In this document: piece by piece, positions 46,386 through 54,895 of the stretch
How the letters are laid out: every line of letters starts with the position of its first letter
Position numbering within the stretch: position 1 is the stretch's first letter
Assembly (NCBI GenBank): GCA_963774765.1
Contig: CAVZGP010000012.1
Span: 62,001-126,000 of the forward strand
Reading direction: 5' to 3'
Source: Sva-07 sp963774765
Lineage (GTDB): Bacteria; Actinomycetota; Acidimicrobiia; Acidimicrobiales; Ilumatobacteraceae
Length of the DNA stretch: 64,000 nucleotides
Made by a program: the position numbers and the translations under genes
The notes under the pieces: generated by a model
Seen by the model: the letters and a program-made list of their open reading frames with translations, nothing else
What the model was told of the DNA's origin: nothing
Databases searched by the model: none

Positions 46386-47210
46386 CTACCGCCGTGTCGC
46401 CACGAACAGGATGCGGTTGAACGGGAAGAAGCACGGCGAGTGGTCACCCATCTCCTCGATCAGCTCGCGTTCGTAGTCGGCGAGGAACGCGTCGTACGCC
46501 TCCTCCGACAGCGCCGAGCGGAACCGGGTGAGCGTGGTTCCTTTCACCCACTCGACGGCGTGACGGGTCGTCGGCAACATGTGCGGATAGACGTGGAGGT
46601 CGACATCGATGTCGACGCAGCCGAGGTCATGGAGGATTCGGGCGTACTCGTCCGGAGCGAGCACATTGCACGCGACGGGATCCGGCGGTGGCCCCGCAGG
46701 GCCGAACGCCGAACGATGAGGCTCACGGGCGGCGACCCGAGCCGCGACCACGTGGGTCGGCGCGTGCGCGTTGGCAGGAACCTGCACCGCCAACCGTCCA
46801 CCCGGCGCGAGGCCCGCGACCCACCGCGCCAGCACGCTTCGGTGATCGGGCACCCACTGAAGACTCGCCGCGGCGAGGACCAGGTCGCGGTCGCCGTCGG
46901 ACGTCCACGTGGCGATGTCACCGTCCTCGAACATCACCCGCTCCGAAGCGTGCGCTGCAGCGGACGCCAGCATCGTCGGCGAGTTGTCGATGCCGGTGAT
47001 CTGTCCGATCGACAGGCGTTCAGCAGCCAGCACGGTCAGTTCGCCCGGGCCGCAGCCGAGGTCGACGGCGCGGTCGACGGCGCGGTCGACCGGACCGGAG
47101 CTCAGCGTGTCGAGCAGGTCGTGGAACGGTTGGGCTCGCTCGACGGCAAACCGCCGGTACTGCTCCGGGTCCCAGTCGGTTGCGGATTCAGTGTCGGAAC
47201 AGTCGTGCAC
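46386..47210 (-). CDS. SAM-dependent methyltransferase (trans-aconitate type)
   Basis: I start at GTG 47210, giving 274 residues. The SAM motif is AVDLGCGPGELTVLAAERL, followed by GIDNSPTMLASA and ASLQWVPDHRSVLARW, which match the Tam-like group. The C-terminal part with TTRHAVEWVKGTTLTRF and FPFNRILFVA also fits trans-aconitate 2-methyltransferases, though the substrate cannot be read from sequence. A TACAAT box lies seven bases before the GTG, so the mRNA may be leaderless. RAVDRAVDLG includes a short duplicated AVDR. Confidence 0.85.
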   Translation of the reverse strand: MHDCSDTESATDWDPEQYRRFAVERAQPFHDLLDTLSSGPVDRAVDRAVDLGCGPGELTVLAAERLSIGQITGIDNSPTMLASAAAHASERVMFEDGDIATWTSDGDRDLVLAAASLQWVPDHRSVLARWVAGLAPGGRLAVQVPANAHAPTHVVAARVAAREPHRSAFGPAGPPPDPVACNVLAPDEYARILHDLGCVDIDVDLHVYPHMLPTTRHAVEWVKGTTLTRFRSALSEEAYDAFLADYERELIEEMGDHSPCFFPFNRILFVATRR

Positions 47211-47211
47211 A

Positions 47212-47231
47212 ACTTGTATTGTACTTGTATT
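47212..47231 (-). promoter_or_regulatory. direct-repeat promoter of the methyltransferase gene
   Basis: ACTTGTATT occurs at 47212-47220 and again at 47223-47231, an 11-base period. On the minus strand the junction forms TACAAT (47223-47218), a good -10 box, with the GTG start seven bases later. The repeat would put two regulator molecules on one face of the helix over the -10 box. Confidence 0.5.
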
Positions 47232-47250
47232 ACACCAGCGTGTCGAGGGC

Positions 47251-49197
47251 TCACTCGACACTCAGGACCGACGGCCGCGCGGCGTCGGTGACGAAATGCA
47301 GCTCCTGCACAGCCCGCGTCATTGCGACATAGAGCAAGCGGGCTCCACGCGGCGTGATTTCGGCACACGTTCCCTCGCTCAGGATCTCGTGCGGGTTCAC
47401 GACGATGACCCCGTCGAACTCGAGGCCCTTCACCCGTTCGGGATCGAATACGGGAAGTTCGACAGCACCGAGTTCGTGAACATGATCGACCGCAACCAGA
47501 CCGTGTTCCGCGAGTGCGACCCGGATGAAGTCGTGTAGACGGGCAGGCGCGACGACACCGCTGACCCGTCGCCGCTGTTTGGTCGTCGCAGCGACGGTTG
47601 CAACCAGCGCAGCGAGTTCGTGGTTCCCGGAGCCCTGGGACCGGGAAACCACGTGATGCCAGATGGGCGGCTCGCCGGTGCGGCGGACGCTGCGGCTTTC
47701 GGTCGTGTCGACCCCGGTGTGCACCAGCAACCGATTGGCGACCGCCAGAATCGGCTCGGGGACGCGGTAGCCGATGGTGAGATCCGCGATCGTTCCCGCC
47801 GGGCGTTCCCGGACGCTCAGGTGCTCGAACACCGTCGACCAGCGCTCCTGCCCGGCCGGGGTGGTCGACTGCGCGACATCGCCGACGAGCGTCATCGAAC
47901 CGGTCGGGCTTCGTCGTCCGATCACACGCAACGCGACCGCCGAGTGGTCCTGGGCCTCATCGACGATCACGTGACCGTGGGTGAAGGGCGAACCATCGAG
48001 CATCGAGTTGGCCTCGTCGATCAGCAACTGGTCCGCCTTCGTCCATGTCCGGCGCTGGCCGGACGGGCCGGGGAGGAGCTTGTCGACCAGGCGGATCGCC
48101 TTCTGCGTCGGCCAGGCCTTGCTGATCGCCGCCTTGAGCGGTGCCGCCTGACGCCAGGCGTCCTCGGAACCGGTGCGCCGCAGCAACTCGCGCTGGGCGA
48201 GCGACCGCATCCGCTCGCGACGCTGGTTCAGCGGTGAGGTGCCCGACGTCGCCGTCTCCAGCCAGTCCGCGAACAACTCGCGCTCGATGACGTGGATGCG
48301 GGCGCCGACCGGAATCCTGATGTCGTCGTCCGGTGGCGTGATCGCCGCGAGCGCCAACTCCTCGAGGTCGGACAATCGGTCGGCCGACCCTTTCCATCGG
48401 GCGAGTTCGACATCGTCGACGCCCGTGATCTCCACTCGAGGAATACACAGCTCGTCAACGGTCACCTGGCGGACGGTTCGCTCACCGAGCGACGGCAACA
48501 CGTTCGCGATGTAGTCGAGGAATGCCCGGTTCGGCCCCACCACCAACACGCCGTCACGCGCGAGACGGGCCCGATGCTCGAACATCAGGTACGCCGCACG
48601 GTGCAGCGCCACCGCGGTCTTGCCGGTGCCCGGCCCACCCTGCACGACGAGGACCTGGTCGATCGGCGAACGGATCACGATGTCCTGTTCGGCCTGGATC
48701 GTCGACACGATCTCGCGCATCTCACCGGATCGTTCGGCGCCGATCTCGGCGAGCACCGGGTCGGGGATGCCGCCGGCAACCTCGCCCTCGTTCGGATCGT
48801 CGAGGTGTTCGTCCAGATAGGCGACCACGTCGCCGTCTTCGAGCGTGAATCGGCGCCGGAACGCCACCCCCAACGGATCGACCGACGTGGCCCGGTAGAA
48901 CGGCGCCGCGATCGGCGCCCGCCAGTCGACGACGACCGGATCGTGCTGTTCGTCCTCGATGTGGCGGCGTCCGATGTACCACTCGTCGATGCGCCCGAAG
49001 AAGTCGCCGGCACCCGGACCACGAAGATCCTCCAGGGCATCGGCCACCGTGACCTCGATGTACTCCTTGGTGATCTCGTCAGCGGCGCTCTCGGGATCGA
49101 CCGCCTCGAGCCGATCGATCATCCGGTCGCGCGACTCGCGCGCAAACGTCAAGCGGGCGCGCTCCGCGTCGAGTTCGGGGAAGAGATCAGCCGCCAT
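47251..49197 (-). CDS. HelR/HelD-like SF1 helicase acting on RNA polymerase
   Basis: The 648-residue protein starts at ATG 49197 (MAADLFPELDAERARL). It has Walker A VVQGGPGTGKTAVALHR, Walker B HVIVDEAQDHS, motif III LVGDVAQ and the late VKGLEFDGVIVVNP and LLYVAMTRAVQELH. The N-terminal arm (residues 1-130) and FDPVVVDWRAPIAAPFYRAT-like VVVDWRAPIAAPFYRA segment are typical of HelD/HelR proteins, which pull stalled RNA polymerase off DNA. HelR members give rifamycin tolerance in mycobacteria and streptomycetes. UvrD-like repair helicases are the alternative, but the arm and length favour HelR. Confidence 0.85.
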   Translation of the reverse strand: MAADLFPELDAERARLTFARESRDRMIDRLEAVDPESAADEITKEYIEVTVADALEDLRGPGAGDFFGRIDEWYIGRRHIEDEQHDPVVVDWRAPIAAPFYRATSVDPLGVAFRRRFTLEDGDVVAYLDEHLDDPNEGEVAGGIPDPVLAEIGAERSGEMREIVSTIQAEQDIVIRSPIDQVLVVQGGPGTGKTAVALHRAAYLMFEHRARLARDGVLVVGPNRAFLDYIANVLPSLGERTVRQVTVDELCIPRVEITGVDDVELARWKGSADRLSDLEELALAAITPPDDDIRIPVGARIHVIERELFADWLETATSGTSPLNQRRERMRSLAQRELLRRTGSEDAWRQAAPLKAAISKAWPTQKAIRLVDKLLPGPSGQRRTWTKADQLLIDEANSMLDGSPFTHGHVIVDEAQDHSAVALRVIGRRSPTGSMTLVGDVAQSTTPAGQERWSTVFEHLSVRERPAGTIADLTIGYRVPEPILAVANRLLVHTGVDTTESRSVRRTGEPPIWHHVVSRSQGSGNHELAALVATVAATTKQRRRVSGVVAPARLHDFIRVALAEHGLVAVDHVHELGAVELPVFDPERVKGLEFDGVIVVNPHEILSEGTCAEITPRGARLLYVAMTRAVQELHFVTDAARPSVLSVE

Positions 49198-49274
49198 GGG
49201 GTCAGACAACGTAGCGCGACCGAATCGGTGAAGTCCGGGGGTTTTCCCACCTGTTCCTGCAAGGATCGATTCCC

Positions 49275-49850
49275 GTGCTGCTCCTGGTGTCGATCGCCTA
49301 CCTCCTCGGCACGTTTCCGTCGGCGATCCTGATCGCGCGTGCCAACGGTATCGACATCTCCACGTTCGGTTCCGGCAATCCCGGAGCGTCGAACGTCACG
49401 CGTGCGCTCGGCTGGCGCAAGGGGGCCTGGGTGTACGCGCTCGATGCGGGCAAGGGTGCCCTGGCCACCGGCCTCGGACTCGCGATCGACGGTCGACCCG
49501 CGGCCTACTGGTGTGCTGCGGCGGCCGTCATCGGCCACATGTTCCCGGTGTTCCGACGTTTCAAAGGCGGCAAGGGTGTCGCCACCGGTTCCGGTGCACT
49601 CCTCGTCGTCCAACCGATCCTGGCGCCGATGGCGGTGGGTATCTGGTGGCTGGTCACCAAACTGACCGGCAAGGCGGCACTCGGTTCGGTCATCGCGGTC
49701 ATCTTCGTGCCGATCGGCATCATCGTGATGGACCAACCGCGTTGGGAACTGCTCGCCGTCGCCGGGGTGTGCGCCCTGATCCTGGTGAAGCATGCAGGCA
49801 ACATCAAGCGGCTGATTCGGCGAGAAGAGCACTCGTTCAGCCAGAATTGA
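49275..49850 (+). CDS. plsY: glycerol-3-phosphate acyltransferase PlsY
   Basis: The 191-residue membrane protein has five or so hydrophobic helices and the three PlsY motifs: SGNPGASNVTRALG, GHMFPVFRRFKGGKGVAT and KHAGNIKRL. It transfers an acyl group from acyl-phosphate to glycerol-3-phosphate, the first step of phospholipid synthesis. The start is GTG 49275. It is followed 25 bases later by the FadH/OYE gene on the same strand. Confidence 0.93.
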   Translation: MLLLVSIAYLLGTFPSAILIARANGIDISTFGSGNPGASNVTRALGWRKGAWVYALDAGKGALATGLGLAIDGRPAAYWCAAAAVIGHMFPVFRRFKGGKGVATGSGALLVVQPILAPMAVGIWWLVTKLTGKAALGSVIAVIFVPIGIIVMDQPRWELLAVAGVCALILVKHAGNIKRLIRREEHSFSQN

Positions 49851-49875
49851 CCGCGCCCGCCAGAATGGACGACCC

Positions 49876-51765
49876 ATGCAGTTGCTGACGCCCCTCCTCC
49901 TCGGTTCTCGCACCGCTGCGAACAGGGTCCTGTTCGGGCCGCACGTCACCAACCTCGGCGCCGACGACCGGTCGATCCCCGAGCGCCTCGTGGCGTACTA
50001 CGAGCGACGGGCCGCTGGCGGGTGCGGCACGATCGTGGTCGAGGGCGCCTCGGTGCACCCGTCCGACTGGCCGTACGAACGGTCGCTGCTGGCCGAGCGG
50101 TGCGCCGACGGCTGGTCGGCGATCGTCAACGCATGTCGCCCGCACAGCACGCTCGTCATCGCCTCGCTCGACCACGCCGGCGGCCAGGGGTCGTCGGCCT
50201 ACAGCCAAGCGCCGCTCTGGGCACCGTCTCGCGTCCCCGAGGTCAACGCCCGCGAAGTGCCCAAGTGGATGGAGGCCGACGACATCGCCGCAGTCATCGC
50301 CGGCTTCGCCGCCGCGACGAAGCTCGCCGTCGGGGCCGACCTCGACGGGGTGGAGATCAATGCCGGCCAGCACAGCCTCGTGCGCCAGTTCCTGTCCGGG
50401 CTCACCAACCAGCGCGATGACGAGTGGGGCCAGGATCGGCTGCGGTTCGCTCGCCAGGTGATCGAAGTGACGCGAGCTGCCGCCGGCGACCGAATCGTCG
50501 GGTTGCGCCTGTCGTGCGACGAACTCGCTCCCTGGGCAGGCATCACTCCCGAGATGGCACCTGACATCGCCGTCGCGCTCGTCGCCGCCGGCCTCGACTA
50601 CGTCGTGGTCACCCGCGGCTCGATCTTCACCGTCGAGAAGACCCGACCCGACTTCCACGAGCAGACCGGGTTCAACATCGACGTGTGCAGATCCGTGCGC
50701 GCCGCCGTCCGCCACGCCCATCCGGACGTGCCCGTGATCCTCCAGGGCTCGATCGTCGAGGTCGGCCAGGCCGAGTGGGCGCTCGGCGGCTACGACGATG
50801 ACGCGCTGTGCGACGCCGTCGAGATGACCCGCGCCCAGATCACCGATCCCGATCTCGTCGCCAAGATCGCCGCGGGGGATGCCGACCGCGTCCGGCCGTG
50901 CACGCGCTGCAACCAGACCTGCCAGGTACGCGACGCCCGCAACCCCATCGTCACCTGCATCGCCGAGCCGACCAGTGGTCGAGAGACCGAGGACCCCGAC
51001 TGGTACGTGCCGTCGCCACACCCTCGTGACGTCGTCGTCGTCGGTGCTGGACCCGCGGGCCTCGAGGCCGCCAGAGTCGCTGCGCTCCGAGGCCATCGAG
51101 TGACCATGATCGAACAGAGCGACCGCATCGGTGGCCTCGCCGCCATCGCCGGACCCAACGGTGCCCTCGTCGACTGGTGGCGCGGCGAGCACGAGCGACT
51201 CGGTACCGACATCCGGCTGGGGACCACGGCGTGGGAGGTTGGTGAGCACACCACCGTGATCCAGGCGACCGGTTCGACGCCGGGCACGCGGCCGTACGAA
51301 ATCGGTGACGACACGATCGTGGTCGATGTCGTCGATGTGCGCCGCGGAACGGTCAGCCTTCCGGACGCAGGCACGATCGTCGTGTTCGATCCGATCGGCG
51401 GCCCGATCGGTGTGGCCCTCGCCGAGGACTTCGGTGACCGCGGGGTGCTGATCACGCAGGACAACATCGCCGGCAACGAACTGTCACGAACGGGCGACCT
51501 CGCCCCGGCGAACACCCGGCTCGCGCGGGCGGGTGTGACGATCGAGCGCCGCTCACTGCTTCGCGCCGCCCGAGCGGGAGAGGTCGAGGTCGAAGACCGC
51601 TACTCCGGCGCGCGGCGAACCATCCCGTGCGCCGCCGTCGTCGATTGCGGGTTCCGTCTGCCGACCGGGCCGATCGACGGCGCGGTCCAGATCGGGGACG
51701 CGGTCGCACCTCGAACGATCCACGAGGCAGTTCTCGAAGCGCGACGCGCCGCTCTCGCCATCTGA
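49876..51765 (+). CDS. FadH/OYE-family oxidoreductase, mycofactocin-associated type
   Basis: The 629-residue enzyme has an N-terminal Old Yellow Enzyme barrel (NRVLFGPHVTNLGADD, YYERRAAGGCGTIVVEGAS, GVEINAGQHSLVRQFLS, TNQRDDEWG). The iron-sulfur Cys cluster is RPCTRCNQTCQVRD. A C-terminal FAD/NAD domain begins DVVVVGAGPAGLEAARVAALRG. This matches 2,4-dienoyl-CoA reductase relatives, and the opening segment resembles the subgroup found with mycofactocin genes, as I recall it. mftABC is 4 kb away. It is followed by an acyl-CoA ligase gene, which agrees with a fatty-acid or ring-degradation role. Confidence 0.88.
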   Translation: MQLLTPLLLGSRTAANRVLFGPHVTNLGADDRSIPERLVAYYERRAAGGCGTIVVEGASVHPSDWPYERSLLAERCADGWSAIVNACRPHSTLVIASLDHAGGQGSSAYSQAPLWAPSRVPEVNAREVPKWMEADDIAAVIAGFAAATKLAVGADLDGVEINAGQHSLVRQFLSGLTNQRDDEWGQDRLRFARQVIEVTRAAAGDRIVGLRLSCDELAPWAGITPEMAPDIAVALVAAGLDYVVVTRGSIFTVEKTRPDFHEQTGFNIDVCRSVRAAVRHAHPDVPVILQGSIVEVGQAEWALGGYDDDALCDAVEMTRAQITDPDLVAKIAAGDADRVRPCTRCNQTCQVRDARNPIVTCIAEPTSGRETEDPDWYVPSPHPRDVVVVGAGPAGLEAARVAALRGHRVTMIEQSDRIGGLAAIAGPNGALVDWWRGEHERLGTDIRLGTTAWEVGEHTTVIQATGSTPGTRPYEIGDDTIVVDVVDVRRGTVSLPDAGTIVVFDPIGGPIGVALAEDFGDRGVLITQDNIAGNELSRTGDLAPANTRLARAGVTIERRSLLRAARAGEVEVEDRYSGARRTIPCAAVVDCGFRLPTGPIDGAVQIGDAVAPRTIHEAVLEARRAALAI

Positions 51766-51816
51766 CCCGATTGTCGGCGTGACCTCGGGCACACCGGCGT
51801 CGCTACTGTGACCGTG

Positions 51817-53439
51817 ATGGAGATGCACTTCGCGACCATCTGGGAATCGATCGCGGATGCGATCCCCGACCTGCCCGCCACCACCCATGGGTCGTGCACC
51901 CGAACCTGGAGCGAGTACGACGACCGCGCCGCCCGCGTCGCGGGCACCCTCAGCGTCGCCGGGCTCGGGCCCGACTCGAAGGTGTCGCTGTTCATGTACA
52001 ACTGCAACGAGTTCATGGAGTCGCAATTCGGGGTCTTCAAGATGCGCGGCGTGCCGATCAACGTCAACTACCGCTACCTCGACGACGAGCTCTGGTATCT
52101 CCTCGACAACTCCGACTCCGAAGCGATCATCTTCCACTCGTCGCTCGGTGACCGGGTCGCTCGCGTCATCGAGCGGCTCCCCAAGATCAAGCTGCTGATC
52201 GAGGTCGATGACGGCGACGCCGGACAGGTGCCGAACGCTGTGCCGTACGACGACGTCATCGCCACCACCGAGCCGATGGAGCGGATCGTACGCTCCGAGG
52301 ACGACCTCTACATGCTGTACACCGGCGGCACGACCGGCATGCCCAAGGGCGTGATGTACGACATGGGCGGCATGACCCGCGGCTTCGTGATGCTCGGTCT
52401 GCCCATGCTCGGCCTCGCCACACCGGACGATGCCGCCGAGATCGGCGAGATGATCGCCGGGGCCTCGACGACCGGCAGCACGCTCGTGTCGATCCCGGCC
52501 GCACCGCTGATGCACGGAACTGGGTGCTGGCTCGGGTGGTTCATCCCCCACCTGGCAGGTGGGCATGTCGTCACATTGGAGAAGCGCAGCCTCGACGCCC
52601 ACGAATTGCTGGCGACCGTCGAGCGGCACCGGGTCACCTCTGTCACGATCGTGGGCGACAGCTTCGCGAAACCGATCATCCGAGCTCTCGACGAGGGAAA
52701 GCCTGACGGCGGTTCGTACGACACGTCGTCGATCGGGATGCTCGTCTCATCGGGCGTGATGTGGACCTCCGAGGTCAAGCAGCAACTCCTCGATCGGATC
52801 GAGCAGGCGGTGCTGATCGATGCGATCGGCTCGTCGGAGGGCTCGATGGGGACGCAGATCACGATGAAGGGGGTGCCGACCGAGACGGCGAAGTTCACGA
52901 AGGCGCCGACCACCAAGGTCTTCACCGACGACGATCGCGAGGTCGAGCCAGGCTCCGACGAGGTCGGCATGGTCGCTGCCGGTGGCAGCGTCCCGATCGG
53001 CTACTACAAGGATGAGGAGAAGTCGGCGCGCACGTTCCGCGTGATCGGCGGCGTGCGGTACTCGTTCCCCGGCGACTTCGCGAAGGTGGCCGCCGATGGA
53101 TCACTGATCCTGCTGGGACGCGGCAGCCAAGTGATCAACACCGGTGGTGAGAAGGTGTTTCCCGAGGAGGTCGAGGAAGCCGTCAAACGCGTCGACGGCG
53201 TCCGCGACTGCCTGGTGGTCGGCATCGAGAACGAGAAGTTCGGCCAAGCGGTCACCGCTGTCGTGTCGCGCGAGGACGGTGCCTCGGTCGATTCGGCCAG
53301 CATCATTGCATCGGTGAAACACGACCTGGCGGGCTACAAAGCCCCGAAGTCAGTCATCTTCGTCGATCAGGTTCCGCGTGCCCCCAACGGCAAGGCCGAC
53401 TACCGCACGGCCAAGGAACACGCCGAAGCCGCGATCTGA
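51817..53439 (+). CDS. acyl-CoA synthetase (FadD-like AMP-binding enzyme)
   Basis: The 540-residue product starts at ATG 51817 (MEMHFATIWESIAD); a GTG at 51808 is possible. The ATP-binding loop is YTGGTTGMPKGVMYD. The later adenylation motifs are present: IGSSEGSMGTQ, YSFPGDFAKVAADGSLILLGRG and the C-terminal Lys segment RAPNGKADYRTAK. It activates a carboxylic acid, probably a fatty or aromatic acid, as its CoA ester. It follows the FadH/OYE gene by 51 bases and is likely in the same transcript. Confidence 0.92.
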   Translation: MEMHFATIWESIADAIPDLPATTHGSCTRTWSEYDDRAARVAGTLSVAGLGPDSKVSLFMYNCNEFMESQFGVFKMRGVPINVNYRYLDDELWYLLDNSDSEAIIFHSSLGDRVARVIERLPKIKLLIEVDDGDAGQVPNAVPYDDVIATTEPMERIVRSEDDLYMLYTGGTTGMPKGVMYDMGGMTRGFVMLGLPMLGLATPDDAAEIGEMIAGASTTGSTLVSIPAAPLMHGTGCWLGWFIPHLAGGHVVTLEKRSLDAHELLATVERHRVTSVTIVGDSFAKPIIRALDEGKPDGGSYDTSSIGMLVSSGVMWTSEVKQQLLDRIEQAVLIDAIGSSEGSMGTQITMKGVPTETAKFTKAPTTKVFTDDDREVEPGSDEVGMVAAGGSVPIGYYKDEEKSARTFRVIGGVRYSFPGDFAKVAADGSLILLGRGSQVINTGGEKVFPEEVEEAVKRVDGVRDCLVVGIENEKFGQAVTAVVSREDGASVDSASIIASVKHDLAGYKAPKSVIFVDQVPRAPNGKADYRTAKEHAEAAI

Positions 53440-53444
53440 CCCGC

Positions 53445-53491
53445 TTCTCGTGAACTCGTGCGGGAACTGTTCCCGCACGAGTTCACGAGAA
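53445..53491. terminator. perfect 22-base palindrome (repeat family D, copy 1)
   Basis: Arms at 53445-53466 and 53470-53491 are perfectly complementary over 22 bases with a CTG loop; they begin TTCTCGTGAACTCGTGC. It sits between the convergent acyl-CoA ligase (stop 53439) and SRPBCC gene (stop 53503). A near-identical copy lies at 54835-54881. Confidence 0.8.
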
Positions 53492-53502
53492 CACCCGTCG
53501 TC

Positions 53503-54435
53503 TCAGAGGAGCCCGAACCACGGTGGCGCGGCCAGGTCGGATTCGAAGATCGCGCTGTCCTCGGCGTCGGCGACCTCCACCCCGCGAGCCGCTGCCAACT
53601 CGAGGTTCGCCTCGTCGGCGCGGCCGAGCAGTGCGAGCGCCCGGGCCCGTCCCTCGTGCGCGTAGCCGAGGTCGAAGTCACGCAGATCGGCCTCGCCGAC
53701 CACGGCGGCGCACTCGTCGGCGTGGTGCAGCGCAAGTTCGCCGTTGCCGAGCACGACATGACAGCGCGACAGCAACCACGACCCTCGCGCGGCATTCTCC
53801 GGCGTCCGGTCGGCAGCGCGTGACCAGTGGTACGAGGCGGCGTATGCCCGACTCAGCAGCTCGGTCGCGTCGGGCTCCTCGACGTCGAGCAGTTCCCAGA
53901 CCGAGTTGTTCGCGGTGATCGCCTGGCTTCGATGCCAGGTGCCCTCGATGTCTTCGCCTGTCACGGTGCCCTCGCCGGTGTCAACGGGCGGCATCGGATG
54001 GCCGGTTTCGATCAGTGTCTTGAAGCTGTCGAGGATCTCCACCCAGCCCAGCCGCACGTGTTCCCATGTGAGCGGGCTGGACGCGAGGTCACCGTGCCGG
54101 AGCGTCACGCGCGTCACCGAGTTGTCGTCGTTGGCCGAGGCCAGTCGCCACTCGACTCTTCCGGGAGGCTCGGCTGCCAGTGCGACGTCGTACAACACGT
54201 GCCACGTCATCACGAGGCGGTGGGGCGGATCGATCTCCTCGATCACGCCCTCGACGGCGTCCCGATCACCAGGCAGAACGTTGCGGTAACCGGATCCTGG
54301 CCGGAAGTCCGACAGGAAGGTCGTGCCGTGGAAGTACTCGCGGGTGAACTCGGGGTCGAGCAAGGCATCCCACACGCGTTGCAACGGCGCGTGGATGTAG
54401 ATCTCGTAGATGTGCGCGGTGGCGGGCATGGTCAT
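53503..54435 (-). CDS. SRPBCC (AHSA1-like) protein with helical C-terminal domain
   Basis: The ATG at 54435 overlaps the ArsR stop (TGATG). Residues 8-150 form the SRPBCC hydrophobic-pocket domain (IYIHAPLQRVWDALLDPEFTREYFHG, RLVMTWHV, TLRHGDL, HVRLGWVEILDSFKTLIE). The C-terminal half (residues 190-310) is a helical, TPR-like region (AYAASYHWSRA, GSWLLSRCHVVLGNGELALHHADEC). Pairs of an ArsR regulator and an AHSA1 protein are common in actinobacteria and the ligand is usually unknown. The added helical domain is less usual. Confidence 0.82.
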   Translation of the reverse strand: MTMPATAHIYEIYIHAPLQRVWDALLDPEFTREYFHGTTFLSDFRPGSGYRNVLPGDRDAVEGVIEEIDPPHRLVMTWHVLYDVALAAEPPGRVEWRLASANDDNSVTRVTLRHGDLASSPLTWEHVRLGWVEILDSFKTLIETGHPMPPVDTGEGTVTGEDIEGTWHRSQAITANNSVWELLDVEEPDATELLSRAYAASYHWSRAADRTPENAARGSWLLSRCHVVLGNGELALHHADECAAVVGEADLRDFDLGYAHEGRARALALLGRADEANLELAAARGVEVADAEDSAIFESDLAAPPWFGLL

Positions 54436-54767
54436 CAGGCTCCTTCGCTTCGGTCGCGCAGAGCGAGCAACCCTGCGACGTGGGGTTCGGCGTAGCGGGA
54501 GATCCAACGATCGTGGATCTCCCTGATCGGTACCGGGTTGAGGTAGTGGAACTTCTCGCGGCCGTGTTTGTCGGTGACGACCAGATGTGCGGCTTCGAGG
54601 AGGCGGAGGTGCTTCATCACGCCGAATCGGGTCATTTCGGGGAACGCGTCGACAAGGCTCGAGAGCGTCTGGCCGTCGTCGTCGGCCAGCCGGTCGAGCA
54701 GCGCTCGCCGCGTGGGATCGGCGAGTGCCTTGAACACGCTGTCGAGATCGTCCACACCGAACATCAT
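54435..54767 (-). CDS. ArsR-family transcriptional regulator
   Basis: From ATG 54767 (MMFGVDDLDSVFKALADPTRRALL) the 110-residue product is a winged helix-turn-helix of ArsR type, with SSLVDAFPEMTRFGVMKHLRLLEAAHLV as the recognition region and GREKFHYLNPVPI as the wing. It lacks the CVC metal motif, so a small organic ligand or no ligand is more likely than a metal. A palindrome directly before the start is a likely autoregulatory operator. It is coupled to the SRPBCC gene. Confidence 0.9.
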   Translation of the reverse strand: MMFGVDDLDSVFKALADPTRRALLDRLADDDGQTLSSLVDAFPEMTRFGVMKHLRLLEAAHLVVTDKHGREKFHYLNPVPIREIHDRWISRYAEPHVAGLLALRDRSEGA

Positions 54768-54769
54768 AG

Positions 54770-54785
54770 GTGACCATATGGTCAC
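54770..54785. promoter_or_regulatory. palindromic operator before the ArsR gene
   Basis: GTGACCATATGGTCAC is a perfect 16-base palindrome that ends three bases before the ArsR start codon. Its size and place suit autorepression by the ArsR protein. Confidence 0.6.
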
Positions 54786-54834
54786 ATGTCTATCCCGGTA
54801 CGGAATCACCTCTCGACGCCGACGACTGTCCGAC

Positions 54835-54881
54835 TTCTCGTGAACTCGTGCGGGAACTATTCCCGCACGAGTTCACGAGAA
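54835..54881. terminator. perfect 22-base palindrome (repeat family D, copy 2)
   Basis: Arms at 54835-54856 and 54860-54881 match copy 1 exactly; only the three-base loop differs (CTA). It lies after the dienelactone hydrolase stop and upstream of the ArsR promoter, where it would stop read-through on the minus strand. Confidence 0.8.
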
Positions 54882-54895
54882 CGATCGGCGTTCGG

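Noticed and set aside
44516..47261. The methyltransferase as a mycofactocin maturation gene
   Set aside because: It is on the opposite strand, lacks the features of mftD, mftE or mftF, and resembles trans-aconitate methyltransferases.
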